NCBI GenBank assembly: GCA_021775355.1
Contig: JAJFHZ010000034.1
Location: 186,001-250,000 of the forward strand
Reading direction: 5' to 3'
DNA: 64,000 nt
Source: Amylibacter sp.
GTDB lineage: Bacteria; Pseudomonadota; Alphaproteobacteria; Rhodobacterales; Rhodobacteraceae
Shown: piece by piece, positions 17,436 to 28,314 of the stretch
Layout: each line of letters begins with the position of its first letter
Numbering within the stretch: position 1 is the first letter of the stretch
Translations under genes and position numbers: made by a program
Notes under the pieces: model-generated
Told to the model about the DNA's origin: nothing
What the model saw: the letters and a program-made list of their open reading frames with translations, nothing else
Databases searched by the model: none

Positions 17436-17850
17436 CGTATCCCTTGGGCGACCAGCCTTTTTCCGCCAATTCGAACCCGCTGAATTCAAATCCCGGTGAA
17501 ACAGTACAGCCAACCAAAACCCAGCTGTCTTGGGGGGTGGATTTTTGCCATGCATCTTTTGGTACAATCCGTTGGGGGCGTTGATCTGATTTTAGATCAG
17601 GCCCAAGTATCTGTACTTGTATTTTGCCGTCCGTATGGATGTGCAAATGCATCGGGCTGCCCGCATACCAGTGCCAGATTTCCACCGCATCAACACGGTG
17701 CCAATCGCTGGTTTGGTGTGCTTCCAGTAGAAAGTAGATTGATGTACCCGTAGCGCGCGGTTTGCTGTCATCGCGCCATGTTTCGGCATACCAGCCACCT
17801 TCGGGATGGGGCTGAAGGTTTAACGATTTGATGATCTCTTTTGGGTTCAT
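17425..17850 (-). CDS. Cupin_5 / DUF985 family protein
   Basis: A 141-residue single-domain cupin starting MNPKEIIKSLNLQPHPEGGWYAE, the recognisable DUF985 opening. It has a His-containing strand DWHRVDAVEIWHWYAGSP and a later VSPGFEFSGFELA segment characteristic of this family. Its ATG overlaps the upstream cupin stop (ATGA) and its 3' end overlaps the desaturase start. Biochemical function in this family is poorly defined; a sugar-nucleotide or small-molecule binding role has been suggested for relatives. In this operon it is probably an isomerase, binding protein or non-oxidative cupin enzyme. Confidence 0.85.
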   Translation of the reverse strand: MNPKEIIKSLNLQPHPEGGWYAETWRDDSKPRATGTSIYFLLEAHQTSDWHRVDAVEIWHWYAGSPMHLHIHTDGKIQVQILGPDLKSDQRPQRIVPKDAWQKSTPQDSWVLVGCTVSPGFEFSGFELAEKGWSPKGYDGS

Positions 17851-18359
17851 CGGATGAATTGTTCCACATAACCGGCACCATGTGGGGTGTTTTCAAAGTA
17901 CTTGCGGCACAATTCGATTTTGGTAAACACATCCTCATGCCCGGTTTCCTTGCCCCACGGATCAACATAAATTAGTGCGCCCGTGACGTGAAACAGTGTG
18001 ATCATTTCATCCACATCGTCAGGCACCATAAGCGTGTGGGTTTCACCGGGCGGTTCAAACACGTAAGAACCCGTTGTGGCTGTCCAATCGTGTTCCAGAT
18101 AGTGCCAAGACCCGCGCAAAACATGGGCATGCACGGGGCCTGCGTGTTTGTGGCGTGATAGAACGCCCGATTTACGTACCCGCAACAGATTGACGTAATA
18201 CCCCTGACTGACATTCAGGCATAAGGGGCGGAACCAGACATCGGGGGCTTGGGGTACCCACAGGCTTTCATCGCCCGGGATCATGTCAGGGATCACCAGA
18301 TCGGGGGCCATGTTCTGTGGTTGATTGCCTTGGAACGGCATGCGCTTATCATCTGTCAT
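17847..18359 (-). CDS. 2,4'-dihydroxyacetophenone dioxygenase-family cupin
   Basis: A 170-residue cupin. His70, His72, His77 and His108 (in SRHKHAGPVHAHV and PPGETHTL) are the probable metal ligands. The block from VLRGSWHYLEHDW to YVFEPPGETHTL closely follows the family of iron cupins that cleave carbon-carbon bonds next to a carbonyl. It overlaps its neighbours on both sides by four bases (ATGA), third gene in the operon. Few members have been characterised, and the aromatic substrate in the name should not be assumed. A ChrR-like metal-sensing cupin is the alternative reading. Confidence 0.82.
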   Translation of the reverse strand: MTDDKRMPFQGNQPQNMAPDLVIPDMIPGDESLWVPQAPDVWFRPLCLNVSQGYYVNLLRVRKSGVLSRHKHAGPVHAHVLRGSWHYLEHDWTATTGSYVFEPPGETHTLMVPDDVDEMITLFHVTGALIYVDPWGKETGHEDVFTKIELCRKYFENTPHGAGYVEQFIR

Positions 18360-19273
18360 GGGTTTTTTCCGTAAGTAATGGGGCTGATCAGGTCAGCACG
18401 TTCGTGCCAGTCCCAATAGGTTTCGGTGATTTGCATCGCGATGGGGCCGGGGGCATCATTGCCCAGAATGCGTCCGTTGATACGGGTAACGGGTACGGGG
18501 CCGCCTGCGGTGGTTGCCGTAAAAATCTCGTCAGCGTTTAGGAATTCATCGGCGGTAATATCACGTGCCGCATGCGGTAGGCCAAGCTCTGCACAAATTT
18601 CCAGCACGGTTTGGCGGGTGATGCCCTGCAGCATGCCAGATTGCGGGGTGACGACCGTGCCGTCGATAACAGCGAAAATGTTAAATCCCGGGCCTTCGGT
18701 GACACAGCCGCGATCATCCAGCAAGACGCAAGTATCATAGCCTGCATCCAAGGCATCGAATAACGCATGTGTCATATCCCCCCAATGGTAGTTTTTCACT
18801 GTGGGATCAATGGATTGCGGGGATATACGTGTGGTGCTTCCTGCCAGTTGGATATGCGCACCACGCTTGGCGATCTCTGTGGGGATGACCCAAATAAACG
18901 GCACAACCCATGCGTAGAAATGATTGTCGCAAGCGCGCGGGTCTCGGGTGCCGGGAATGGTTGGCGTGCCACGCGATGCCACCATGGAAACATAGGCGGA
19001 TGTCAGACCGGATGCCGCAACCATATCATGCAAGATTTGTTTGATGTCATCGCGATTTTGCGGGATTTCAAGGCGCAGCTTGGCGATAGAGGTCATGAAG
19101 CGATCAAGGTAATCGTCAAGGCGGAAAAAATTACCTTCCCAGACATGCACCACATCATAGGTGATGTCAGATCGGGTCAGCCCCCAATCGGTGACGCTGA
19201 TTTTGGCGTCTTTGATCGGGATTATCCGGCCGTCCATCCATGCAGCACCGTTTGAAAGGTCAGTTTTTGGCAT
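18356..19273 (-). CDS. Class IV aminotransferase, (R)-amine transaminase-like
   Basis: A fold-type IV PLP enzyme. Lys160 in KNYHWGDMTHALF is the Schiff-base lysine and Glu193 in VTEGPGFNIF supports the cofactor. The N-terminal stretch TRSDITYDVVHVWEG, followed by FFRLDDYLDRF, is the pattern seen in (R)-selective amine:pyruvate transaminases rather than in classical IlvE. The ATG at 19273 overlaps the ureohydrolase end by 14 bases; a TTG at 19288 is an alternative. Second gene of the operon, so it may transaminate the amine released by the ureohydrolase. That coupling is inference. Confidence 0.85.
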   Translation of the reverse strand: MPKTDLSNGAAWMDGRIIPIKDAKISVTDWGLTRSDITYDVVHVWEGNFFRLDDYLDRFMTSIAKLRLEIPQNRDDIKQILHDMVAASGLTSAYVSMVASRGTPTIPGTRDPRACDNHFYAWVVPFIWVIPTEIAKRGAHIQLAGSTTRISPQSIDPTVKNYHWGDMTHALFDALDAGYDTCVLLDDRGCVTEGPGFNIFAVIDGTVVTPQSGMLQGITRQTVLEICAELGLPHAARDITADEFLNADEIFTATTAGGPVPVTRINGRILGNDAPGPIAMQITETYWDWHERADLISPITYGKNP

Positions 19274-20213
19274 GAAAGATAAACCCAAGGAAATTCAGCA
19301 ATATTTGTGCCGCTAAGATCGATGTTGAATCGGTTTGATCGTAATCAGGGGCGACTTCGACCAGATCCATGCCGACGACTTCGTGGTTTTGGGCAACCAG
19401 TTGCAACAGTTCCAGTACTTCGTAATATAGGAACCCGCCGTGGCTGGGGGTGCCCGTGCCGGGGGCGATGGAGGGGCAGAAACCGTCGATATCAAGGGTC
19501 AGATAGACCCGTGCGCATGCGGGGATGCGTGCGGCTGCCGCTTCAATTCCCATTTTGCGAATTTGGCGTACCGACTGGATATCCGACCCCATTTCGCGTG
19601 CTGCGTCATAGCCATCCTTGGCGGTAGAGCTGACATTGCGGATACCGTATTGCGATAGGCCCGTGACGTAAGGCTTTTCAGCCGCGCGGCGCATCGGGTT
19701 GCCGTGCCCATAGCGTACACCGTGACGTTCATCGACGAAATCAAGATGCGCATCGATTTGCAGGATATGGATGTCGCCCTGATCATCGAATGCATTGATG
19801 CAGGGGATATTGACAGAGTGGTCGCCACCGATCGTGACGGGGATAGCACCCGCTTTCAGTGCTTTGCGCACACCGTATTCAATGTTGGCATGGGATTTGA
19901 CCGTATCCGTGTGGATGATGTCGGCATCCCCCATATCGACAATTGTCACGTCCGCACCCAGATATGTTGCATCATCTTCATGGTCATAGGCACCTGCGTG
20001 ACCAAACGAAAACAGGGTAGACGCTTCGCGTACACCGCGCGGCCCGAAGCGTGCGCCTGATCTGAATTGGGTGCCGAAATCGAAAGGCGCGCCCAAAACG
20101 GCGACATCCGCCGAAAAATTATCCCAATTTTCCACATAGGGTTTTTTGGCAAAGGTTGCGATGCCGACGAAGGGCAGATTTAATCGCCCGCTTTCATATC
20201 CGTGTTTGGTCAT
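19260..20213 (-). CDS. Agmatinase / ureohydrolase-family protein
   Basis: A manganese ureohydrolase that should cleave a guanidino compound into an amine and urea. Metal ligands are all visible: His132 (GGDHSV), Asp154, His156 and Asp158 (DAHLDF), Asp241 and Asp243 (DIDGFCP). The strand end reads DIDGFCP, where arginases have DVDxxDP. The ATG at 20213 has GGAGA six bases upstream and gives 317 residues. It is the first gene of a leftward five-gene operon and diverges from the TDT transporter across 59 bases. Agmatine, guanidinobutyrate or guanidinopropionate are all possible substrates. Confidence 0.88.
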   Translation of the reverse strand: MTKHGYESGRLNLPFVGIATFAKKPYVENWDNFSADVAVLGAPFDFGTQFRSGARFGPRGVREASTLFSFGHAGAYDHEDDATYLGADVTIVDMGDADIIHTDTVKSHANIEYGVRKALKAGAIPVTIGGDHSVNIPCINAFDDQGDIHILQIDAHLDFVDERHGVRYGHGNPMRRAAEKPYVTGLSQYGIRNVSSTAKDGYDAAREMGSDIQSVRQIRKMGIEAAAARIPACARVYLTLDIDGFCPSIAPGTGTPSHGGFLYYEVLELLQLVAQNHEVVGMDLVEVAPDYDQTDSTSILAAQILLNFLGFIFHAKN

Positions 20214-20272
20214 TATGTCTCCATTCTTTATTTCAGGTTGCGTCATGAGGGCTAAATATTCAATAAAAACCT

Positions 20273-21235
20273 ATGATCATCGAACCAGAATTTTGGCGCC
20301 GTACACCGCCTGCACTTTTCCCGTGCTTATTGGGCTTCATCGGTCTTGGTCTTGCGTGGCGCCGCGCGGCAGAGGTATGGCCCGTTTCGCCTTGGATCGG
20401 TGAGGGATTTTTACTTGTATCCTGCCTGTTGTTTATGGCTACCGGTACCAGTTATCATATGAAACTCAGCCTGCGTCCGTCGGTTATTTTCGAGGACTTG
20501 AAGGTCGGGCCTGCAAGAGGGGCCGTTTCGGCAGGCTCTATGTGTTTGATGTTATATGCCGCTGCAATGACCCCTTATTTATTTGAATTGGCACAGCTTT
20601 TTTGGTGGGCCGCCGTATTGCAACATGCGGGGTATATGGTGTGTGTTACACTTGCATTGGCAAAATCCGATACGCAACTGTCGGATGTGAACCCGTCTAT
20701 CATCCTGCCGTATGTGGGCTATATTCTGGCTGCTGTCGGTGGGCCTGCATTGGGTTACGGCACGCTTTCGGGTTTTTTTCTGATGGCGACAATCCCCGGA
20801 TGTATTTTCATTATCGTTTTGTCGATGGTAAACTTGAAACGATATGGCGTGAACAAATCCTTGCGTTCCAGCTATTTTATCATTTTGGCACCTTTATCGA
20901 TTTACGGCATTGGCGCATTTAATATCTGGCCTGCGGAAAGTTACACGATTTTTTGGACCACCGCCTTGGTTTGCGGCATCTGTATGGCTCCGTTTTTACG
21001 CTGGTTTTACGCGGGTGGCTGGACACCTGCATGGGGCGCATTCACCTTTCCGCTATCGGCTTTTGCAGGTGTGATGTTGACGGGGGTACAATCGGGTTTC
21101 GGGGTTGTGGCCGAGGTTGGTTCTGTCCTGTCGCTGGGTCTTGCAACGCTTGTTGTGCCGTATGTGGTGTGGAAAACCTATCGGTTCTGGATGATCGGAA
21201 AATTGGCAGAAGCCACTGGGGCGGCAGTGGTTTAG
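20273..21235 (+). CDS. TDT/SLAC1-family transporter (TehA-like)
   Basis: A 320-residue integral membrane protein with about ten hydrophobic segments. The opening LFPCLLGFIGLGLAW and the Pro/Gly-kinked helices are typical of the tellurite-resistance/dicarboxylate transporter family. Members export C4-dicarboxylates, sulfite or anions. It diverges from the ureohydrolase operon with 59 bases between start codons, so the two may share a control region, and it lies upstream of the DUF3604-like gene. Substrate unknown. Confidence 0.85.
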   Translation: MIIEPEFWRRTPPALFPCLLGFIGLGLAWRRAAEVWPVSPWIGEGFLLVSCLLFMATGTSYHMKLSLRPSVIFEDLKVGPARGAVSAGSMCLMLYAAAMTPYLFELAQLFWWAAVLQHAGYMVCVTLALAKSDTQLSDVNPSIILPYVGYILAAVGGPALGYGTLSGFFLMATIPGCIFIIVLSMVNLKRYGVNKSLRSSYFIILAPLSIYGIGAFNIWPAESYTIFWTTALVCGICMAPFLRWFYAGGWTPAWGAFTFPLSAFAGVMLTGVQSGFGVVAEVGSVLSLGLATLVVPYVVWKTYRFWMIGKLAEATGAAVV

Positions 21236-21359
21236 GAAACTTTGGAAGGATCAAAAACATATTGCCATTGTCTATTAAGCAAATACTATTGCCCATAATT
21301 CATTGCCGGAAAGTTACCCAGCCGATATATTGGATGCGGTTCTGGGTTGGGAGGTTTGC

Positions 21360-23666
21360 ATGAAACAGCTTAGCCCATTTGGAGCGGTCAAACGCAGCCT
21401 TGTCGGTGATAATAATCCATCTATGCAACCTGGGTCTGACCCGGCTATTCTTGGTTCGGCAAAGCTTACCCCCCTTGATCCGGTGGAAGTGCGCAGTTTT
21501 CAATCCTATCAGCTGACGTATACCGTTGGGAAACTTGGCATAGATGATACCGGTGGTATCCGTATCGCATGGCGTTCGATCAGTGATGCGGGACGCCCGC
21601 AAATGACAGACCCGATGGGCGATAATTATGTTACCGCTTCCAGCAACGGGGAAGGGCGTTTGGCCCTACGCTATGATCATAACGGCGGAATACGCCCATG
21701 GAACGAGGTGCTGACATTAGAGCAGGTTGGTGGGTATTTGCGCGAAGGGGATGAAATAACTATCAACTTTGGTGACACTTCACAAGGTTCGGCCGGCATG
21801 TTGACGCAGACATTTGTTGAGGGTGGGCGCGAATTTCGGGTAATGGCCGATGTGCAGGCGACAGGTATATTCATTGAACTACCCGACACGCAGCTTGCTG
21901 TTCCCGTTGTTGCGGGGCCGCCTGTTAGCTGGCACGCGGTTCTTCCCACATTGCGTCGCCCATCCGAGGTGTTTCATCTGGGGGTGAAGGCCGAAGATAA
22001 ATGGGGCAACCCGACAGCACAGGTAAAGGCTACCTTGCGCTTTGAAACGTCATTGCCGGTGAAAGGTCTGTGCGAAACTTTGAAATATGCGCCAAAAGAT
22101 CGTGCTATGACGTTGGAAGGGCTAACGGTCGCGCAGGAAGGTACACTTTGGATCAAAGTCTTTATCGATGATCATGAAGTCGCCCAAGCAGGGCCGCTGG
22201 TTATCAAGAATGGTGCTGTTGCAGGTTTTTGGGGTGATTTGCACGGCCAAACCGGCGAAACCGTTGGTACCAATACCATTGAAAGCTACTTTGATTTTGC
22301 CCGCAACAAGGCTTTTCTGGATGTCACAAGCCATCAGGGCAATGATTTTCAACTAACCGCTGATTTCTGGCAGCATTTAAATGATCAAACCGCCATTTGG
22401 GATGAACCGGGGCGGTTCACAGTATTTCCGGGCTACGAATGGTCGGGCAATACCGCCGTTGGCGGTGATCACAATGTGTTTTTCCGCGAAGAAGGGCGCA
22501 CAATTCGCAGATGTTCGCATGTATTGCTGGATGATCAAACTGATATGAATACGGACGCAAATACCCTGACTGATCTTTATGAGGCTTTTGTTAAATCAGG
22601 CGACGATGTGGTGCTTTATGCCCATGTCGGCGGGCGTTATGCGGATATTTTCTATGATCATAACCCATTGCTGGAAACTGCAGTTGAAGTGCATTCCGCA
22701 TGGGGTACGTTTGAATGGATATTAACCGATGGTTTTCCTATCGGGCGTCGTGTCGGGGTTGTGTGCAATAGTGACGGTCACAAAGGCCGCCCGGGCGCAA
22801 GTTATCCCGGTGATTCCATTTTTGGGTCACTTGGCGGGTTGACTTGTTTTCTGACCGACAAAAATGATCGTGATAGTATTTTTGAAGCCCAACGCCGACG
22901 GCATCATTATGGCACCACGGGGTGTCGGATGAATATGGATTTACGGGTAACCCTGCCTGAAGTCAGCTCATTGTTCGAACGTAACCCTGATGCGGTGCCC
23001 GATACGAAAACGCATCATGTAAAAAGCGTTATGATGGGCGATATCGTGCAAACCAGTGCGGATCAGGTTGAACTGGCAGTGTCCGTGAAAGCCCACGCAG
23101 GAATTGAGCGGATCGAGATTAGAAACGGGGCCGAGGTGCTGGAAACCCTACGACCCTACACAGAAAACGATCTGGGCAACCGCATTCGGGTTTTGTGGAG
23201 CGGTGCTGAATATCGTGGGCGTGACAGGATCACCAGGTGGAACGGGCGAACGCAGTTTAGCAACACAGTGATTGAACGATTTGAAACGATTAACCAGTGG
23301 AACCCGGATCAGCTGTTTGAACAGCGCGGCTCAGACACCGTAATCTGGAAGACTGTGACCACAGGTAATTTTATGGGCTTTGATGCTTGGCTAGCTGATA
23401 AAGCGGGGCATATTTCAGTCACAACCAACCACGGTGCCTTATCGCTTGATCTGGCGGATGTCGGTCTTGAAGATGTAGTGCTGGATGCGGGTGGCTTGGA
23501 ACGAAAGCTTAAGGTTTCGCGCTTGCCAGATGCCAGTTTGGCGAAAGAAATGACATTTACGCGCAATATAAAGATTAAGGAAAATGGCGATAATCCGATC
23601 TGGATTTGTGTCTTCACCGAAGACGGCTTTCAGGCATGGTCCAGCCCTATTTATGTTTTCCGCTAA
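21360..23666 (+). CDS. Large PHP-superfamily / DUF3604-like protein
   Basis: A 768-residue soluble protein with no signal peptide. Residues roughly 90-290 look like beta-rich domains. The centre has metal-type motifs FWGDLHGQTGETVG, DVTSHQGNDF, GGDHNVFF, YAHVGGRYAD, EVHSAWGTFEW and CNSDGHKGRPG, the order found in DUF3604/PHP-type metallohydrolases. The C-terminal third is again beta-rich. The start at 21360 is set by GGGAGG just upstream of the ATG. It follows the TDT transporter by about 125 bases on the same strand. The reaction is unknown; a phosphoesterase or amidohydrolase-like role is inference. Confidence 0.75.
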   Translation: MKQLSPFGAVKRSLVGDNNPSMQPGSDPAILGSAKLTPLDPVEVRSFQSYQLTYTVGKLGIDDTGGIRIAWRSISDAGRPQMTDPMGDNYVTASSNGEGRLALRYDHNGGIRPWNEVLTLEQVGGYLREGDEITINFGDTSQGSAGMLTQTFVEGGREFRVMADVQATGIFIELPDTQLAVPVVAGPPVSWHAVLPTLRRPSEVFHLGVKAEDKWGNPTAQVKATLRFETSLPVKGLCETLKYAPKDRAMTLEGLTVAQEGTLWIKVFIDDHEVAQAGPLVIKNGAVAGFWGDLHGQTGETVGTNTIESYFDFARNKAFLDVTSHQGNDFQLTADFWQHLNDQTAIWDEPGRFTVFPGYEWSGNTAVGGDHNVFFREEGRTIRRCSHVLLDDQTDMNTDANTLTDLYEAFVKSGDDVVLYAHVGGRYADIFYDHNPLLETAVEVHSAWGTFEWILTDGFPIGRRVGVVCNSDGHKGRPGASYPGDSIFGSLGGLTCFLTDKNDRDSIFEAQRRRHHYGTTGCRMNMDLRVTLPEVSSLFERNPDAVPDTKTHHVKSVMMGDIVQTSADQVELAVSVKAHAGIERIEIRNGAEVLETLRPYTENDLGNRIRVLWSGAEYRGRDRITRWNGRTQFSNTVIERFETINQWNPDQLFEQRGSDTVIWKTVTTGNFMGFDAWLADKAGHISVTTNHGALSLDLADVGLEDVVLDAGGLERKLKVSRLPDASLAKEMTFTRNIKIKENGDNPIWICVFTEDGFQAWSSPIYVFR

Positions 23667-23713
23667 TGAAGTTGTGAATTACCCCTTTTCATTCCGCCCC
23701 ATCCATGAGATAG

Positions 23714-25204
<1,491 letters not shown>

Positions 25205-26392
25205 ATGACCCCGAATGCGCGCTATGCGGCATCTGTTGAAATACTTGAACGTATTCTAACGGATGAGCCTGCTGAAAAGACCCTGACCAATTGGGCACGA
25301 TCCAACCGTTATGCGGGATCGAAAGATCGTGCAGCAGTGCGGGACATTGTATTTGATTGCCTGCGCCGGAAACGGTCGCTGATGCATCATGCGGGTTTCG
25401 ATGGCGCGCGCGGGCTTGTGGCAGGGCATATTCTGGCAGCAGGGCAGGCAGTGGGGGATGTTTTTACGGGCGAACGCTTTGCCTCAGAGGTTCTTAGCGC
25501 GACAGAGCAAAGCAGACTGGATCAACTAAAGGAAACTCCATCCGACGCGGTGCGTCTGGATGTCCCCGACTGGATCGAACCAAAACTGCGTGAAAGTCTT
25601 GGGGATGCTTTTAAGGCCAACTTGTGTGCATTGCAGGACCGTGCGCCGCTGGATTTGCGTGTGAACCGGAAGAAAGCGAATGTTTCTGAAGTGCAGGTAG
25701 CTTTGGCAAAAGACGACATTGAAACCATTTTACTTGCGATTGCGCCAAACGCATTGCGTGTGACCCGCAACCCCAGACGCGTGGCATTAAGCGCGGCTTA
25801 TCGGGATGGCTTGGTGGAAATCCAAGATGCAGGTGCGCAAGCGGTTGTGGCAGAGCTGCCTTTGGACGGTGTGAAAACCGTGTTGGATTATTGCGCGGGT
25901 GGTGGCGGTAAAACGCTGGCAATGGCGGCGCGTATGGGCGGGGATGCCAGATTTGATGCCTATGATCAAAACAAAGCACGGATGAATGATTTACCTGCGC
26001 GGGCAAAACGGGCAGGGGTATCGGTGCGGACTTTGCAGGTTGATCCGGTTTTGACAGATAAAACATATGATCTTGTGATGTTGGATGTGCCGTGTTCCGG
26101 TACGGGCGCATGGCGGCGTAATCCGGATGGAAAATGGCGGTTTACGGATGTAGATTTACAAGATCTGTTAGGTGTTCAGGCGATGATATTAGAGGCTGCA
26201 CAAAGATTGGTCGCAAACGGTGGGTTGCTGGCCTATGTCACGTGCTCTTTATTAACTGATGAAAACGAAATGCAAGTCGCAGCATTCCTGGCGGGCCATA
26301 AGGAATGGCGCACAATCCAAAGCAAGCGGTTTGATTGCGGTGCCGAAACGGATGGGTTTTTTCTGACGTTATTTAAAAAAATACAACTTTAG
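25205..26392 (+). CDS. RsmB/NOP-family RNA (cytosine-5) methyltransferase
   Basis: A SAM-dependent m5C RNA methyltransferase of 395 residues. The N-terminal 150 residues resemble the NusB-like helical region of RsmB. The catalytic half has YCAGGGGKTLAMAA for SAM binding, VPCSGTGAWRRNP with one catalytic Cys, and YVTCSLLTDENE with the second. Its ATG is the next base after the guaB stop. Whether it targets 16S rRNA C967 or another site cannot be decided from sequence alone, so no symbol is given. Confidence 0.9.
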   Translation: MTPNARYAASVEILERILTDEPAEKTLTNWARSNRYAGSKDRAAVRDIVFDCLRRKRSLMHHAGFDGARGLVAGHILAAGQAVGDVFTGERFASEVLSATEQSRLDQLKETPSDAVRLDVPDWIEPKLRESLGDAFKANLCALQDRAPLDLRVNRKKANVSEVQVALAKDDIETILLAIAPNALRVTRNPRRVALSAAYRDGLVEIQDAGAQAVVAELPLDGVKTVLDYCAGGGGKTLAMAARMGGDARFDAYDQNKARMNDLPARAKRAGVSVRTLQVDPVLTDKTYDLVMLDVPCSGTGAWRRNPDGKWRFTDVDLQDLLGVQAMILEAAQRLVANGGLLAYVTCSLLTDENEMQVAAFLAGHKEWRTIQSKRFDCGAETDGFFLTLFKKIQL

Positions 26393-26446
26393 ATTGCATT
26401 GCGATCCCGCTTGCATTTAACTTGCAGGTTAATAGGGGGATCGCCA

Positions 26447-28207
26447 ATGCAACTGGCTGTGTCAAAAACTATAAAACTGTTTCAATTGGATTGGCGAATT
26501 TCCCTGCTGCTTATAAGTTTTATATTAGTGTTTTTTGTTGCCGTGCCGCTTTTGCCATCTGAATTAAGAATGGTTGCACTACTAATCCCGTTCAGTGTTT
26601 TTGCGACGGCAGCTTTTACTTATTGGATGGTCGCGCCATCTACGAATAGTCAGATGGATTTAAAGCGCGTCACATTGACGGCACCAAAGCTGACGACAGT
26701 TTCAAAAGTATCGCCCATATCGGTGCAAGAATTATTCGATAATCTGCCCATTGCTTTGTTACGACTTGCCAAAGACGGTACCATCAAACAAACTAACCAG
26801 TTTTCCCGCAATATTCTGGGCATTAAAGAAGGTGCAACACCGAACTTGTCGGAGATCGTTTCGGGTCTTAGCCGCCCTGTACCCGAATGGTTGGGTGAAC
26901 TTAGTCAGCACACGGCGGTCGGTAAGCCAAAATCGGTTCAGGTTACGGGGCCAAAATCGGAAGTGTTTTTGGATGTATCACTGATCAGCATGGATCCCGG
27001 GGGCGGGTCTGATTTGATTGCGGTGATCAGCGACGCTACCGAATTGAAAACGCTTGAGGCGCAGTTCGTGCAAAGTCAGAAAATGCAGGCCATTGGCCAA
27101 TTGGCGGGCGGTATCGCACATGATTTCAACAATCTTTTGACTGCAATATCGGGGTATTGTGATCTGCTATTGTTGCGCCATGACAAGGGGGACCCGAATT
27201 ACAGCGATCTGGTTCAAGTCAGCCAGAACGCGAACAGGGCGGCAGCGCTTGTTGGTCAATTATTGGCTTTTTCACGCAAGCAAACTTTGCAACCCAAAGT
27301 TTTGGATGTGGATGAAGCATTGGCCGGTATGACCCATTTACTAAGCCGCCTTGTGGGTGCAAAGATTGACCTGACGCTGGTCCATGCGGAAAATCTACCG
27401 CGCGTTTATGCGGATATACGGCAGTTGGAGCAAGTTATCATGAACCTTGTCGTCAATGCGCGCGATGCGATGTCGTCAGGCGGGCAAGTGGAAATTTCCA
27501 CTGATGAGATGTATTTCAATGAAGATGCTATCATTGAACGGGCCCATATCCCCAAAGGACGATATGTGGAAATCAAAGTGCGGGATAGCGGTGGTGGTAT
27601 TGATCCCAAAAACCTTTCACATATCTTTGATCCGTTTTTCACGACCAAGGATGTGGGGGAAGGCACCGGGCTGGGCCTGTCCACGGTATACGGCATAGTC
27701 AAACAGACAGGCGGGTTTATTTTTGCCGACAGCACTGTGGGGGTAGGCACCAGCTTTAGTGTGCTTTTACCGATTACAGATCATGCGGATGAACCCGTTG
27801 AAGTTCATCCGGTTGCGGCAAATCTTGTGGCAAGATCTTTGCAGGGCTTAACCGTATTGCTGGTTGAAGATGAGGTGACTGTCCGCAATTTTGTCGCGCG
27901 TGCGCTGGCAATGCAGGATATTGAGGTGTTGGAAGCGGGCACAGGTGAAGAAGCTTTATCATTGTTAAAAGATCCGGGTTTTAAAGTCGATGTTATTGTG
28001 TCGGATGTGGTGATGCCGGGGCAAGATGGCCCGACATGGGTGCGTGCGGCATTAAAAGACCGGCCCGATGCGAAAGTTATATTTGTTTCCGGTTACGCCG
28101 AAGAGACCTTTTCCAAGGAGTTTGGTGAAATCACGGGTGCGCAGTTTTTATCCAAGCCGTTCACATTGTCAAAGCTGACCCGGACCGTCCATGATCTGTG
28201 TCAGTAG
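26447..28207 (+). CDS. cckA: CckA-type hybrid histidine kinase
   Basis: CckA passes phosphate through ChpT to CtrA and, in Rhodobacterales, governs motility and gene transfer agent release. The 586-residue protein has two N-terminal membrane helices (about 18-36 and 42-62), one PAS-like region (95-200), a HisKA domain with His225 in GGIAHDFNNLL, an HATPase domain with GTGLGLSTVYG, and a C-terminal receiver whose phosphoacceptor is Asp520 (SDVVMPGQDGP). The SGYAEE and FLSKPF segments are typical of CckA. The ATG at 26447 follows a GGGGGA ribosome site. CtrA and ChpT are not in the window. Confidence 0.88.
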   Translation: MQLAVSKTIKLFQLDWRISLLLISFILVFFVAVPLLPSELRMVALLIPFSVFATAAFTYWMVAPSTNSQMDLKRVTLTAPKLTTVSKVSPISVQELFDNLPIALLRLAKDGTIKQTNQFSRNILGIKEGATPNLSEIVSGLSRPVPEWLGELSQHTAVGKPKSVQVTGPKSEVFLDVSLISMDPGGGSDLIAVISDATELKTLEAQFVQSQKMQAIGQLAGGIAHDFNNLLTAISGYCDLLLLRHDKGDPNYSDLVQVSQNANRAAALVGQLLAFSRKQTLQPKVLDVDEALAGMTHLLSRLVGAKIDLTLVHAENLPRVYADIRQLEQVIMNLVVNARDAMSSGGQVEISTDEMYFNEDAIIERAHIPKGRYVEIKVRDSGGGIDPKNLSHIFDPFFTTKDVGEGTGLGLSTVYGIVKQTGGFIFADSTVGVGTSFSVLLPITDHADEPVEVHPVAANLVARSLQGLTVLLVEDEVTVRNFVARALAMQDIEVLEAGTGEEALSLLKDPGFKVDVIVSDVVMPGQDGPTWVRAALKDRPDAKVIFVSGYAEETFSKEFGEITGAQFLSKPFTLSKLTRTVHDLCQ

Positions 28208-28314
28208 GCCTATATGCGCCTTGCAATTTGTAAGAATAGTAACATTCGACTTTAGCCAATTTGTATATTAACGTTGCAAGATAACTGCTATAAACTTTTG
28301 AATGGGGGCCCTAG

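Noticed and set aside
26417..26432. TTAA pair before cckA as a CtrA box
   Set aside because: The spacing is eight bases, not seven, so it does not fit the TTAA-N7-TTAA consensus.
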